From the NCBI GenBank assembly GCA_040776985.1, contig JAXGZL010000001.1, positions 372,001 through 436,000 of the forward strand: a stretch of 64,000 nucleotides of DNA. Direction: 5' to 3'. This DNA comes from UBA6115 sp040776985 (GTDB lineage: Bacteria; Bacillota; Clostridia; Christensenellales; Aristaeellaceae). This document shows positions 49,576 to 58,069 of this stretch, in pieces. The translations under genes were made by a program, and so were the position numbers. The stretch's first letter is position 1; every line of letters starts with the position of its first letter. The notes below the pieces were generated by a model. The model was not told where the DNA came from. It ran no database searches and saw nothing but the letters and a program-made list of their open reading frames with translations.

Positions 49576-50952
49576 TCATTGACCAAGCAAGGATGCCAGG
49601 GTTTTTGCCAACTCCGGATTCTGCTGAAGCTGTTGTACCAGCGCACCCAAGTCGATGGCATTGCTACTTGATTCTGTTTCCTTGGGAGCGCTCACTTCCC
49701 GCAGGTCAGGATTTGCATAGAAGGATGCTTCAAACTTCTGTGCATTGATCTTGCGGTCCTCGTCCAGTATGTGTGCATACACCTTGGTTATCATGTCGAT
49801 CTCTGCGTGTCCTGTGTCACCTTGCGTGGCTTTCAGGTCACCGTGATTCAACTTCAGTTTGTAGGTGGTGCTCGAGTGGCGCAGGGAATGAAAGACTACG
49901 TTTGGCAAATCAGCCTCTTCTTTCAAGCGCTGAAAGGCTTTGTCAACGATCCTTCTCTCACAGGGCTTCCCATTGGACTGGGCGATGACCAGGTTGTAGT
50001 CTTCATACTCCTTGCCCAAGAACCGTTTCAGTTCCTGCTGAGATTTCTCCCATTCCCGCAAGATGTAGGCAAGCGTCTTGGGGAGCCAGATCTTGCGGTA
50101 GCTCGATTCAGTCTTGGGGCGTTTGAGGACAAGCCGTGTGCTTGTGTTCCCTTTGAGGGGGTCAAACACGTGCAGGATGTCCTTTTCCCCAAGGAGTTCA
50201 ATTGAGCGCTTTGAGCAGCGCTCCAGTTCCTGTGTGATGACGATGTGTGCATCATCATTGGCAATGTCCTCATCTTTGATGTGAACATCATTCCATGTGA
50301 GTCCCAGGATTTCGCCAATCCTGCAAGAACAGGCAAAGGAGAGGTTCATTGCCAGATAGAGCTTGGTGTCTGTACACGCATTAAGCGCTTGGCTGATGAC
50401 TTCGGCTGTCCAAATCTCTCGCTTCTTGTACTTGGGCTTGGGGATAGTCACTGCATCAAATGGGTTCTTTCCGATAACCTCCCAGCGAACAGCCTGCTTG
50501 AATGCACATCGAAGCAGCTTCACAATGCCGCTGATGGTTTGATTAGTGATGACCTCTCCCTTTGGCTTGCGCCACTTGGTGGAGACAGGCGGTGTTTTAC
50601 GAAGAACCTGAATGTACTTGTTTGCTGCCCGAGCATTAAACTCTTGTATCTGCAGTTGCCCAATGATGGGATTAACATAATTGGCTATCAACCCAGTGTT
50701 GCCGTCATATGTCGACACACCCCATTGGCTCTCGCCATACATGGTCACAAAATCGTACATAAAGTCCTCAATGGTTTGATTGCTTGGGGCGCAGAAAACA
50801 CCGCTTTGCTGTCCGTTTTCCACCTCTGCCTTTCTTTTCATCACATCCTTGTAGGTATGCCAGGTCTCCCATTTTTGCTTGGTTTCGCCAAGCTCGTTGG
50901 TGTAGTTGTAGACAAGTGAATACGCTTTCTTGCGTTTGATGATGGTTGCCAT
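49576..50952 (-). CDS. int: Tyrosine recombinase (phage/ICE-type integrase)
   Basis: 458 residues. An N-terminal DNA-binding part (TIIKRKKAYSLVYNYTNELG) is followed by a SAM-like core-binding domain (QTIEDFMYDFVTMYGESQWG) and the catalytic domain with Arg in ACSCRIGEILGL, the HxxR box in FHSLRHSSTTY, and GHAEIDMITKVYAHI with His and the Tyr nucleophile. The C-terminal 60 residues are an added tail. ATG 50952 follows GGAGG by 9 bases. It reads toward the tRNA-Arg and is preceded by an excisionase gene, the standard module of elements that integrate at tRNA genes. Confidence 0.95.
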   Translation of the reverse strand: MATIIKRKKAYSLVYNYTNELGETKQKWETWHTYKDVMKRKAEVENGQQSGVFCAPSNQTIEDFMYDFVTMYGESQWGVSTYDGNTGLIANYVNPIIGQLQIQEFNARAANKYIQVLRKTPPVSTKWRKPKGEVITNQTISGIVKLLRCAFKQAVRWEVIGKNPFDAVTIPKPKYKKREIWTAEVISQALNACTDTKLYLAMNLSFACSCRIGEILGLTWNDVHIKDEDIANDDAHIVITQELERCSKRSIELLGEKDILHVFDPLKGNTSTRLVLKRPKTESSYRKIWLPKTLAYILREWEKSQQELKRFLGKEYEDYNLVIAQSNGKPCERRIVDKAFQRLKEEADLPNVVFHSLRHSSTTYKLKLNHGDLKATQGDTGHAEIDMITKVYAHILDEDRKINAQKFEASFYANPDLREVSAPKETESSSNAIDLGALVQQLQQNPELAKTLASLLGQ

Positions 50953-50968
50953 ATCGGAAAACCTCCAT

Positions 50969-51181
50969 TTATTCTTCCTGATGGTCCAACCAGTCATCAA
51001 AGGACGACTTTGACACTCGTATGGATGTACCTATGCGCAACACTTTGAAGTTCCCTTTTCGAACCAGGTTGTAGGCCGAGGAGCGGCCAATCCCCAGAAT
51101 CGCCGCAATCTCTTCCACCCGGTAGGTTTTTGAAGCGGGAACCGGGATCATCCTTCTGCTTTCTGTTCCCTGTTGATCCAT
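50969..51181 (-). CDS. Excisionase-like helix-turn-helix protein
   Basis: 70 residues. The core KTYRVEEIAAILGIGRSSAY followed by NLVRKGNFKVLRIGTSIRV is the HTH_17/excisionase fold (DNA-binding protein of the excisionase family), ending in SSFDDWLD. ATG 51181 follows AAAGGAG. It lies 16 bases upstream of int in the same direction and would bias the integrase toward excision or control its expression. Confidence 0.88.
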   Translation of the reverse strand: MDQQGTESRRMIPVPASKTYRVEEIAAILGIGRSSAYNLVRKGNFKVLRIGTSIRVSKSSFDDWLDHQEE

Positions 51182-51790
51182 AAGCACTCCTTTCTTCGTG
51201 TTTTGGGCAGATGCAAAAGGCTATCCTGATTTCATTGTATGCATCTGAAACACGAGCGCAAGTTTGTCAAAGTCATATCGCAAGCACAAAGGGGTAGCTT
51301 TAGGGGCTGTCCTTTTGCAGGTGATCAATTCATCGGCCTGGCGAATGGCTGGCATGACCATTCGCTAGGCAGTTCCCACACTTGTTCTTAACACCCCTGG
51401 GAATGGGAAGTCATCAGAAGGCAGGCTGCGTACCTGCTCCACAGGAATCTCACCCCTCCGAGGTTCTCTCCGAGCTGCCCCCATTGGTTGCGACGGTTTT
51501 ATCACGCTCGACCTGTGGCTGGACAGGAGTATCATTATCCTTGCTGCGCCTCATGGCCATTATCGGTAGCAACCCGATATTCAAAGCCGGCATGGCTCGC
51601 TCGCCTGCTCATCACAGGGTCATGGCGTACCGCTTTCGTGGCTGGCATCTCTCGACACCCGCAGCAGAATGTTTCTGATGAATGAGTGTTCACTTGTCAA
51701 GGTGCGCTGAAGGGATGGGTGGTGGCTTCTCGTTGAGAAAATGTATCCCCTCATATAACCTGCAAAAAAGGCCGTTTTGGTAACCCCCCC
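51182..51790. other. 600-base noncoding region of the integrated element
   Basis: No gene I can support; open frames up to 98 codons on the plus strand lack ribosome sites and family character. A hairpin GCGAATGG-9-CCATTCGC lies at about 51343-51367, and int/xis promoter elements must be in its left part. In comparable elements a transfer origin or replication site often occupies such a gap, but I recognise no known motif. Confidence 0.35.
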
Positions 51791-52315
51791 CTAGGGGGAC
51801 GATTTTTTCCTTTCGCCAAGGAAACGCGAGATCTTCAACCGCGCTTTTCGCAGAGAATTGAGTACAGCCACATGGGATACCCCCTCCAATTCAGCAATCC
51901 GCCGTACTGTGACCTTTTGCACCGTGTGCAGCAGAAAGCGGCGGCGCTGGGAGCGGCTGAGCCCCCTGAGCGCTTCATTGGCCAAGGTCACCATGGTTTG
52001 CCTGGTCATTTGCTCCTCTGCCTGTTCCAGATTGGCAAAGTACTCTTCCTCGGCAGATGGATAGGTGGGCAACTGTTGGCTGCTCACCTGGTCAAAGCTG
52101 ATGTGGCGGTGGGTGTTGCGCCAGTCCGACTGCTTTTCCTCGTGATAGAGCTGGTCGGATGCCCTTTTCAGTTCTTCAAAGGCCATGGCTGTGCTGTCCG
52201 TGTCATTGGCCAACAGCTCTTCCAGGCCAATTTCCACAATGGCATCCACAAAACGATAGACAATGCCCTCCCGGCTTCGGTTCAGGGCGTGATGATCTTT
52301 GCGATAAGGTGACAT
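51791..52315 (-). CDS. Sigma-70-like regulator with region-4 domain, mobile-element type
   Basis: 174 residues. The N-terminal half (SPYRKDHHALNRSREGIVYR, EEYFANLEQAEEQM) has no clear family. The C-terminal part, LANEALRGLSRSQRRRFLLH then VTVRRIAELEGVSHVAVLNS, is a sigma region-4 helix-turn-helix. Similar proteins occur on Tn916-like and other clostridial elements. ATG 52315 follows AAGGAGG by 5-6 bases; the frame extends to 52513 without a better site. Likely controls genes of the element; a stand-alone sigma role is doubtful because region 2 is not evident. Confidence 0.75.
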   Translation of the reverse strand: MSPYRKDHHALNRSREGIVYRFVDAIVEIGLEELLANDTDSTAMAFEELKRASDQLYHEEKQSDWRNTHRHISFDQVSSQQLPTYPSAEEEYFANLEQAEEQMTRQTMVTLANEALRGLSRSQRRRFLLHTVQKVTVRRIAELEGVSHVAVLNSLRKARLKISRFLGERKKSSP

Positions 52316-52735
52316 AGCAACCTCCTTTGTCCGTTGTTGGTGCGGCAACAGGGACGGGAGGTCAGGGATAGCGGGCGATGGCGGCCTGCCAGGCCCGCAG
52401 AAAACTGGCGCAAAGTCGTTGAAAGCATAGAAGGGTACGCCAAAAAAGGTCATGGATAGCCCAGCACGTTCCACATTTTGAAACGTGAAACACTGCCTTT
52501 CATTCCTTTCCAAAGGCCACAGGGAGCTTGGAAGGCTTGGGATGAAAAGCGTTCTATGGATGAAAAAGCAGCCGAACTGATTCAGTCGGCTGCCAAGGTT
52601 TGTTGTGAGAAGCCACAGGCTTCTGTTTGTCAGTTGTGTTCCAGGGTTCTGTTAATCAGCTGATGCTAAGGCGATTCTCCTTCCCTGCTTAAACCATCCG
52701 ACTGAACTGGCTAAGCAGTTCATTGGTTAAAAGGC
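52316..52735. other. Intergenic gap of about 420 bases
   Basis: Holds the upstream region of the sigma-like gene and a terminator (52563-52593). A 61-codon frame on the plus strand (52478-52663) has no ribosome site and is probably chance. No other feature seen. Confidence 0.4.
52563..52593 (-). terminator. Intrinsic terminator on the minus strand
   Basis: Stem GCAGCCGA / TCGGCTGC (52568-52593) and a run of five T on the minus strand. It ends transcripts coming from the small secreted-protein gene at 52736. Confidence 0.75.
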
Positions 52736-53143
52736 TTACTTGTAGGTAACTCCCAGGGAGTATCTTGTAACGCTTTCTCCGCCCGCGGAGAACACAGCTT
52801 TGATCCGGTAGGTTTGCCCCTTGGTGCAGTAGCTTGAGTAAGTTTTGCTAGCACTAAATGCTGAGGTGTTCTGAGCAATATGCGATGGAACAGGCACTGC
52901 CCCCATGTTAACCCAGACATCCGATACCTTTCTTTCCAGCGAACAAGACGTCACTGAAATAGAGGGACAAATCTGACTTAATGAGGCGTCAAAAACGGCA
53001 TACATATCGGATACTAGCATTACAGAGGCATCGGTAAAAATTGGGTTAGCCATCGGTGCCTGGCTACCTGAAGCCAAAACAGTAGCCGTAAGAGAAAAAG
53101 CTACTACTATCAAGATTGAAAAGACCAATGCTCTTTTTATCAT
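52736..53143 (-). CDS. Small secreted protein, DUF6147-like
   Basis: 135 residues. Signal peptide IKRALVFSILIVVAFSLTAT ending in VLAS. The mature ~105 residues have alternating beta-strand patterns and two cysteines near the middle (SQICPSISVTSCSLE) plus one later (SYCTKGQTYRIKAVFSAGG). The ending resembles small secreted beta-sandwich proteins of Clostridia called DUF6147; this match is from memory of the pattern and is not firm. AT-rich like the rest of 52.6-53.6 kb. It begins 7 bases after the stop of a truncated gene. Confidence 0.65.
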   Translation of the reverse strand: MIKRALVFSILIVVAFSLTATVLASGSQAPMANPIFTDASVMLVSDMYAVFDASLSQICPSISVTSCSLERKVSDVWVNMGAVPVPSHIAQNTSAFSASKTYSSYCTKGQTYRIKAVFSAGGESVTRYSLGVTYK

Positions 53144-53149
53144 TAGTTT

Positions 53150-53380
53150 CTACTCCTTCATTGATGTTACTATTCTTACTATTTGCGACTCTTCCAGTTG
53201 CCCATGAACGGTAAAGCAAATTCGTTCCTTAAACCAAACAGCTTCGATTACATCAAGGTTCTTCAGTATGTAGAGACTCCTACTGTCAACCTCAACATAC
53301 TTGCCATTATGACTTTGTTCGATCAACATATTGACAAGCTCAGCATCTACATATTCCCGTTGCGTAACTCGTGTAGACAC
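53150..53380 (-). pseudogene. C-terminal fragment of a DUF4367-like protein fused to an IS end
   Basis: 76 codons whose start (STRVTQRE) is encoded by a leftover IS end (53360-53388). The rest, YVEVDSRSLYILKNLDVIEA then VWFKERICFTVHGQLEESQI, looks like the C-terminal tail of DUF4367-type extracytoplasmic domains (...Y.F.V.G.LS..E..KI..S.). The upstream coding part is missing, so this is probably the remnant of a gene cut by IS activity. No ribosome site is evident. Confidence 0.55.
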
Positions 53381-53388
53381 TATCTAAT
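53360..53388. repeat. Solo terminal end of the IS5-type element
   Basis: 29 bases, TTGCGTAACTCGTG...CACTATCTAAT, identical to the right end of the complete element and its flank at 54468-54496. No transposase is attached on this side; a relic of another copy or of a deletion between copies. Confidence 0.85.
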
Positions 53389-53648
53389 TGGATTCGAACC
53401 ATTTTCAGCCAATTTGCGTTTTGCTAAGAATTTGTTATTTGGGTTTCGAGACAGTTCGGTGACCAGTGCATGCTATCGTGTCGTCTCGGGTACTCCTCTT
53501 GAAGCATGTGAGAAACTGGCTGTAAATCATACAGCCCTCCTGCTGTATCTTTGCACTTATCCATGCTTATCCAGATCATCGATAGATTCTTGGTATGATT
53601 CGACAATTTTGTTGATATGAGTCATGAGTGATTGTTCTGGGAGAACTA

Positions 53649-54492
53649 GATAGTGTCTACACGAGAATTGTGATATAATGGTGTCATCACTGAAAGGGGA
53701 CTTAAGCGATGACCGCTGCTTATCACCGACACGATATGAGCGATTCCGTATGGACATTACTGGAGCCTAACCTACCGGGGCAGCGAGGACAATGGGGAGG
53801 GATTGCGCAGGACAACAGAAGGTTTATCAATGGTGTATTCTGGGTCATCCGGACCGGCGCGCCTTGGCGGGATTTACCTCCGGATTATGGCAAGTGGGGC
53901 ACGATCCATCAGCGGTTCATCCGATGGCGCAGGAACGGTATCTGGGAAAGAATATTGGAAGTTCTTATCCAGGATCCGGATTACGAATGGCTGATGATTG
54001 ACGCAAGCCATGTCAAAGTTCATCCGCACGCAGCGGGTGCAAGGGGTGGGAATCAGGACATGTCCCGCACAAAAGGGGGCTCAACAGCAAAATACATTTG
54101 GCCGTGGATGCGAATGGTATGCCAGTCCGAATTCTTGTTACAAAAGGTACCCGAGCTGATTGCAAGGAAGCTGTCCATTTGATTGAGGGAATATCCGCTG
54201 AAGCGTTGCTGGCAGACCGCGGCTATGACACGAATGAAATCATTGCTCACGCTGTTGCCGCTGGGATGGAAGTTGTCATCCCTCCCAAGAAGAACCGAAA
54301 GAAGAAGAGGACTTACGATGAGTATCTCTATCGGATTCGTCATTTGGTCGAAAATGCTTTCCTGATTCTCAAGCGATGGCGCGGGGTTGCAACCAGGTAC
54401 GCGAAAACCAGCGACGGGTTCATTGCTGCAATTCAAGTTCGATGTATCGCCATTTGGGCAGGAGTCCTTGCGTAACTCGTGTAGACACTATC
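53649..54492 (+). mobile_element. IS5-family (IS427-like) insertion sequence
   Basis: 844 bases. Perfect 17-base terminal inverted repeats, GATAGTGTCTACACGAG, at both ends, flanked by a TA duplication. The transposase lies in two overlapping frames. Terminal sequence, size, TA target and two-frame layout fit the IS427 group of IS5. Confidence 0.93.
53709..54475 (+). CDS. IS5-type transposase encoded in two frames (frameshift)
   Basis: ORF A (53709-54182) begins TAAYHRHDMSDSVWTLLEPN and carries the first catalytic Asp (EWLMIDASHVKVH). The family sequence continues not in its own frame but in the -1 frame, where LNSKIHLAVDANGMPVRILV, the second Asp (LLADRGYDTNEI) and the final Glu (RHLVENAFLILKRW) lie, ending at 54475. 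The switch falls at A4G5 (about 54069-54077), a plausible -1 slippage site and a usual device in IS427-group elements. A simple inactivating frameshift is the alternative. Confidence 0.88.
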
Positions 54493-54709
54493 TAATCCTT
54501 CCTCTTCATAAAATTTGGCGATAGCCTGCGCCATCAAATCAATATGATGCGAAGCCTCCGCAGAGCCTGTGCCCGCACAAAAAGTGAAAAGCAATGTTAC
54601 CGCAAGGAAAATCCCTGCTGCGCAGCTTCTATCAAACCTTTTTCTCATTGATTTTCACACTCCTTTCCCATATAACGCAATACCGCCGCATATTCTTCGG
54701 TCCTCTGCA

Positions 54710-55555
54710 TTACTCCCTCAGCTCAATCCCTGGATCAATGCTGAAGGTCAGGTCGATCTCATCCGCAATCTCCATGTTGGAGAACGCCGCATGGTCCTCC
54801 GCCGAACCCACCGGGTACTGGATCCCCTGGGCGGGATCATACTGGTTTTCCCGCATCCACCCGCTGCCCACCAGCACCTCATGGGGCTCATACAGGCTGA
54901 CCGGCGTTTTCCCCGCCGCGATGATCCGGTCAATCTCATCCCAGACAGCGGCCACATCCTCCCCTTCTGTGTCCACCGTCTCCGTGCCCTCCCTGGGCAC
55001 CAGCAGGGCAGCCATCAGGCGCAGGGACCAGGCCTCCCCCCTGGTGTCAGGAACGGAGGACAAATCAACCGAGAAGCCCCGCGCCCTCAAGGGTGAATTC
55101 CCTTCATGGATCCACTGGCTTTCAATGGAGGAATCAGCCACATCAAAGGCCTTGCCATCTATGCTGATGGCGCGCGTCACCACATAGACCGGCTGCGGGG
55201 AATCCACCGACAAGCCCACCGACAGCACGCCGTCCTTTATCAGCGCATCCCGGACCCGGGTGCTTGCCCTGCCGCCCCGCCTGGCAACATCAATGATCTG
55301 AACATAGGGCGCCGCTTTATCCCTTGCCGCCTGATCCCTGGGGAACAGATAGGTCAGCACGCCGCCGGCATCCAGCGCAATGGCGGTGGCAGCGGATAAA
55401 ACCAGGATCAGGGGCGCCGCAAGGGCCACCGGCCTTTTCCTTTTCATCTTTTGGCCCCCTTCTGCCAGCCTGAACAGGCGGTTCATTTCCCCCTCGCCTA
55501 CCTGAAGGCCAGAAAGGGAACGGTCTATCCGGTTTTTTACACGCTTGTCAGTCAT
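54710..55555 (-). CDS. Anti-sigma factor candidate (DUF4179-like)
   Basis: 281 residues. Cytoplasmic N-terminus of about 40 residues (VKNRIDRSLSGLQVGEGEMN), one membrane helix (VALAAPLILVLSAATAIALD) and an extracytoplasmic domain of about 215 residues (GVLSVGLSVDSPQPVYVVTR). The same topology as the protein at 11165-12118 but little sequence likeness. It lies one base after the ECF sigma stop. Signal sensing by the outer domain and release of sigma is inferred from the pairing. Confidence 0.72.
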   Translation of the reverse strand: MTDKRVKNRIDRSLSGLQVGEGEMNRLFRLAEGGQKMKRKRPVALAAPLILVLSAATAIALDAGGVLTYLFPRDQAARDKAAPYVQIIDVARRGGRASTRVRDALIKDGVLSVGLSVDSPQPVYVVTRAISIDGKAFDVADSSIESQWIHEGNSPLRARGFSVDLSSVPDTRGEAWSLRLMAALLVPREGTETVDTEGEDVAAVWDEIDRIIAAGKTPVSLYEPHEVLVGSGWMRENQYDPAQGIQYPVGSAEDHAAFSNMEIADEIDLTFSIDPGIELRE

Positions 55556-55556
55556 T

Positions 55557-56072
55557 TCACATTTCTCCTTCCAGAACAGTTTTCAGCAGGGCTTCCGCTT
55601 TTTTCAAGCGGTGATGCACAGTGGAAGGGGCGATCCCCAGCGTGTCCGCCACCTCCCGCAGGGTCATTTCATGATAGTAATAAAGCAGGATCACCTGTTT
55701 TTGCTTGGCCGGCAGGCGCATGATGTCCATCATCAGCGTTTTGTCCTCCGGCGCAGTGGCCAGATACCTGCCAGGCAGTTCCTCCAGCGTCTTTCCCATA
55801 TCCACATGACGAAACCATCTGGAGCGGTGGTAATCACGGCAGACATTGATGGCAATGCGCATAAGCCAGGTTTTTTCCCCGGCGTCATTGCGCCTTTCAA
55901 ACTGTTCCATGGCCTTCCATGCCTTGAGAAAGGTGTCCTGCATGGCGTCCTCCGCCATGGATTTGTCAGCCAGATAGATAAAACAGGTGCGCAAAACAGA
56001 CTGGCTGTATTGCCTGACCCATTGCTCAAAGCGCTGTTTCTTCACCGCCTCCTGGCCGCTGGCATCCCCCAT
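55557..56072 (-). CDS. ECF sigma factor
   Basis: 171 residues. Region 2: YSQSVLRTCFIYLADKSMAE, DAMQDTFLKAWKAMEQFERR and WLMRIAINVCRDYHRSRW. Region 4: LPAKQKQVILLYYYHEMTLR followed by EVADTLGIAPSTVHHRLKKA. AGGAGG lies about 8 bases before the start. A TGAAAA-N16-CGTCTA pair just upstream resembles the SigW/SigM-type promoter, so the gene probably activates itself. Partner: the anti-sigma candidate immediately downstream. Confidence 0.92.
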   Translation of the reverse strand: MGDASGQEAVKKQRFEQWVRQYSQSVLRTCFIYLADKSMAEDAMQDTFLKAWKAMEQFERRNDAGEKTWLMRIAINVCRDYHRSRWFRHVDMGKTLEELPGRYLATAPEDKTLMMDIMRLPAKQKQVILLYYYHEMTLREVADTLGIAPSTVHHRLKKAEALLKTVLEGEM

Positions 56073-56093
56073 GGAATCACCTCCTCATCTACA

Positions 56094-56121
56094 TAGACGG
56101 AATCGCTGCCTGCTTTTTTCA
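56094..56121 (-). promoter_or_regulatory. Putative autoregulated ECF promoter
   Basis: On the minus strand TGAAAA (56116-56121), 16-base spacer, CGTCTA (56094-56099), near the TGAAAC-N16-CGTATA consensus of SigW-like factors. Confidence 0.65.
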
Positions 56122-56141
56122 ATTCCAGGATAATAAAGAAA

Positions 56142-56167
56142 AGAACCGTGGCGCAAACCACGGTTCT
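56142..56167 (-). terminator. Terminator of the small membrane protein gene
   Basis: Perfect 10-bp stem AGAACCGTGG / CCACGGTTCT, 6-base loop, then TTTCTTTATT on the minus strand. Confidence 0.85.
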
Positions 56168-56190
56168 GAAATAGATGAGTCTGTCTGCTC

Positions 56191-56622
56191 TCAGCCTCCC
56201 TGCGGGCTGCTCAGCTTCTTTTCAATCAGGCGTTCCTGTTTTTGTCTTCCCAGGTTGCCGGCGCCGATAAAGCACAGGATCATCTGCACAATCACCAGGT
56301 AAAACCAGGGCAACATCAGCACCAGGGCAATGGCATACAGCACGCCTGCCAGGATAGCCGCCCAGCGCAGCTTCAGCAGCCAGGCCAAGCCACAAGCGGC
56401 TGTGGCCACAGCCGCCACAATCATGTGGGGTGTCGCCAGGGCCACGCCGATGGAGATACCCAGGGATTTGCCCGCGGCCTCCATGCTGTCCTTGTCCATG
56501 TCTTTGACCATTGCCATGTTTTTATCCAGGTAAGTAAAGGTAAAAACAACTGCTGCGACGCCTATGATCAGGGCAATCAGAAGGACGATGGGGCGCTTGA
56601 GCCTGCGGCTGCGTTCACTCAT
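56191..56622 (-). CDS. Four-helix membrane protein of unknown function
   Basis: 143 residues, predicted four membrane helices (PIVLLIALIIGVAAVVFTFT, GISIGVALATPHMIVAAVAT, LKLRWAAILAGVLYAIALVL, FYLVIVQMILCFIGAGNLG). Between helices one and two is a charged loop with KDMDKDSMEAAGKS. Start at 56622 follows GGAGGAG by 9 bases; the upstream ATG has none. I recognise no family. It is a single-gene transcript with its own terminator. Confidence 0.65.
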   Translation of the reverse strand: MSERSRRLKRPIVLLIALIIGVAAVVFTFTYLDKNMAMVKDMDKDSMEAAGKSLGISIGVALATPHMIVAAVATAACGLAWLLKLRWAAILAGVLYAIALVLMLPWFYLVIVQMILCFIGAGNLGRQKQERLIEKKLSSPQGG

Positions 56623-56701
56623 CTGATGTTCTCCTCCAAGCGATTTAATGATTAAGACAGACCATATCACTCACTTGTGGAAAAGTAAAGATGAATGTTG
56701 C

Positions 56702-58057
56702 TCAGCTCTCGTCCGCCGTGACCTGATACACCGTCCGCCCGTTCTCCTTCGTTTCCTGCACCTTCACCCCGTCAACGATCAGCTTGTCCGTCTGGATGTT
56801 CAGCACACCGTCCTTCACCTCATGGGACATGGTCAGGGGGATGACAAAGGATTCTCCCTCCGCCTCGCTATACTGCACATAAGCGCCAAGGCCCCGGATG
56901 TCAATGACACCGTTTCCGGCCTGGTACTGGGCGCCCAGGCCCGTGATCACATCCTCCCCATCCACAAGATAGTTGCCCCTGGCCTGATAGCTGGTGGAGG
57001 TGTCCTTCACATTGATTTTGAGCATCGGAATGGCCTTATCCGCCTGCGCCTTGATGATGTCCGCCAGATCCTCCGCGGCGATGGCGTTGATCTCCTTGAT
57101 GTCCTCGGTGACTGCTGCCTTAATGGCCGGGTCGTCCGGCTCTGCCGCCGCTTTCACGTCCTTCAGCAGCATTTCCACCGGGGACATGCCGCTGCCGTAG
57201 ATGCCCTCCTTCCAGCCGGGCTGCGTCTTGTCCAGCAGCAGGCCCGCCACATAGCCCAGCTCATAGCTTTCCCCGTCCGCGGAAGGGAAGAGCTCCTCCC
57301 GCTGGATGCTTTTCGCCGCCAGCTGGTCAAACGCCTCGCCGCTGACGCCTTCCCCCGCCATGGCCCCCAGGTTTTCCACATACTGGGCGCCGCCTTCCAC
57401 CAGGTCGGTGAGCCGGATGGCTTCAGCTTCCTCCGGATATTCCTCCTGCCACTTGTTCAGCCAGTGCCTGGCTTTGGAAAGGCTGTCCTCCCTTTGCGCC
57501 GGGTCCTCAAAGGCCTTGATCAGGCGCTGGAAGATCATCTGCCGGTAGTAGCGCGGCTGCGCGTCCACGGGATACGCCTGGGCCCGTCCGCCCGAACCCA
57601 TCTGGTTTATCTGGTTCTGGTAATAAAAGTGCACCAGCTCGTGGGTGGCGGTCCTAAAGGTCTGCTCATCCTCCCCCCACAGCTTGACGCTGTAGTCATC
57701 CAGGCTGATGGAGATGGAGGGCTTGCCCTGAAAGGTCAGGCTGCCATAGCCCCCTGGCTGGGGCAGGGTCAGGTTTTTATATTCCTCCGCGCTCAGCTGC
57801 CTTTTTTCAGTGGCGCTGACCAGCCAGGCATCCTTCGCCTTCAGTTCATCATCCACATGAAACAAGACCAGGTTGTGCCGGGTATAGTCAAGGCCCGGCC
57901 AAACCTGATCCATGTGAGGCCAGTGCTTTTCCACCCGCCGGTGAACCTGGCCCACCAGGCCCTCAAAGGAACCCATGGCCTGGGCCGGCAGGGCGGAAAG
58001 CAGCACCGCCAGGGCCAGCGCCAGGGCCAGCCCGCTGTTTTTTATCAGTTTCTTCAT
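56702..58057 (-). CDS. Secreted HELVH-motif metalloprotease-like protein
   Basis: About 451 residues with a signal peptide (KKLIKNSGLALALALAVLLS). Near residue 145 the motif TATHELVHFYYQNQ (HExxH) and about 90 residues later LVEGGAQYVENLG (a Glu after the zincin helix) suggest a gluzincin-type metallopeptidase. The last 130 residues are a separate beta-rich domain (SYQARGNYLVDGEDVITGLG). Family not named with confidence. Two in-frame ATGs exist at 58069 and 58057; the first touches the GAGAGG site directly, so the second is preferred. That site lies in a long inverted repeat (58070-58158). Confidence 0.75.
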   Translation of the reverse strand: MKKLIKNSGLALALALAVLLSALPAQAMGSFEGLVGQVHRRVEKHWPHMDQVWPGLDYTRHNLVLFHVDDELKAKDAWLVSATEKRQLSAEEYKNLTLPQPGGYGSLTFQGKPSISISLDDYSVKLWGEDEQTFRTATHELVHFYYQNQINQMGSGGRAQAYPVDAQPRYYRQMIFQRLIKAFEDPAQREDSLSKARHWLNKWQEEYPEEAEAIRLTDLVEGGAQYVENLGAMAGEGVSGEAFDQLAAKSIQREELFPSADGESYELGYVAGLLLDKTQPGWKEGIYGSGMSPVEMLLKDVKAAAEPDDPAIKAAVTEDIKEINAIAAEDLADIIKAQADKAIPMLKINVKDTSTSYQARGNYLVDGEDVITGLGAQYQAGNGVIDIRGLGAYVQYSEAEGESFVIPLTMSHEVKDGVLNIQTDKLIVDGVKVQETKENGRTVYQVTADES

Positions 58058-58069
58058 TCTCTCACGCAT

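Larger units (their letters stand above)
53557..54648 (-). pseudogene. Small secreted protein gene split by the IS5-type element
   Basis: The 5' part (54493-54648) encodes MRKRFDRSCAAGIFLAVTLL ... FYEEEGL with a signal peptide; the 3' part (53557-53646) encodes VLPEQSLMTHINKIVESYQE then SIDDLDKHG and a stop. If the element and one copy of the TA duplication are removed, the frames join as ...GGA TTA GTT CTC..., giving an 81-residue protein. AAAGGAG precedes the start. It was probably expressed with the sigma/anti-sigma pair just upstream (gap about 60 bases). Family unknown. Confidence 0.88.

Noticed and set aside
51382..51678. 98-codon open frame in the mobile element
   Set aside because: No ribosome site, no hydrophobic or domain pattern, many rare-looking residue strings; kept as noncoding.
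53391..53401. GGATTCGAACC looks like the T loop of a tRNA on the minus strand
   Set aside because: No acceptor, D or anticodon arms can be drawn around it; chance match. It also does not match the tRNA-Arg T arm well enough for an attachment core.
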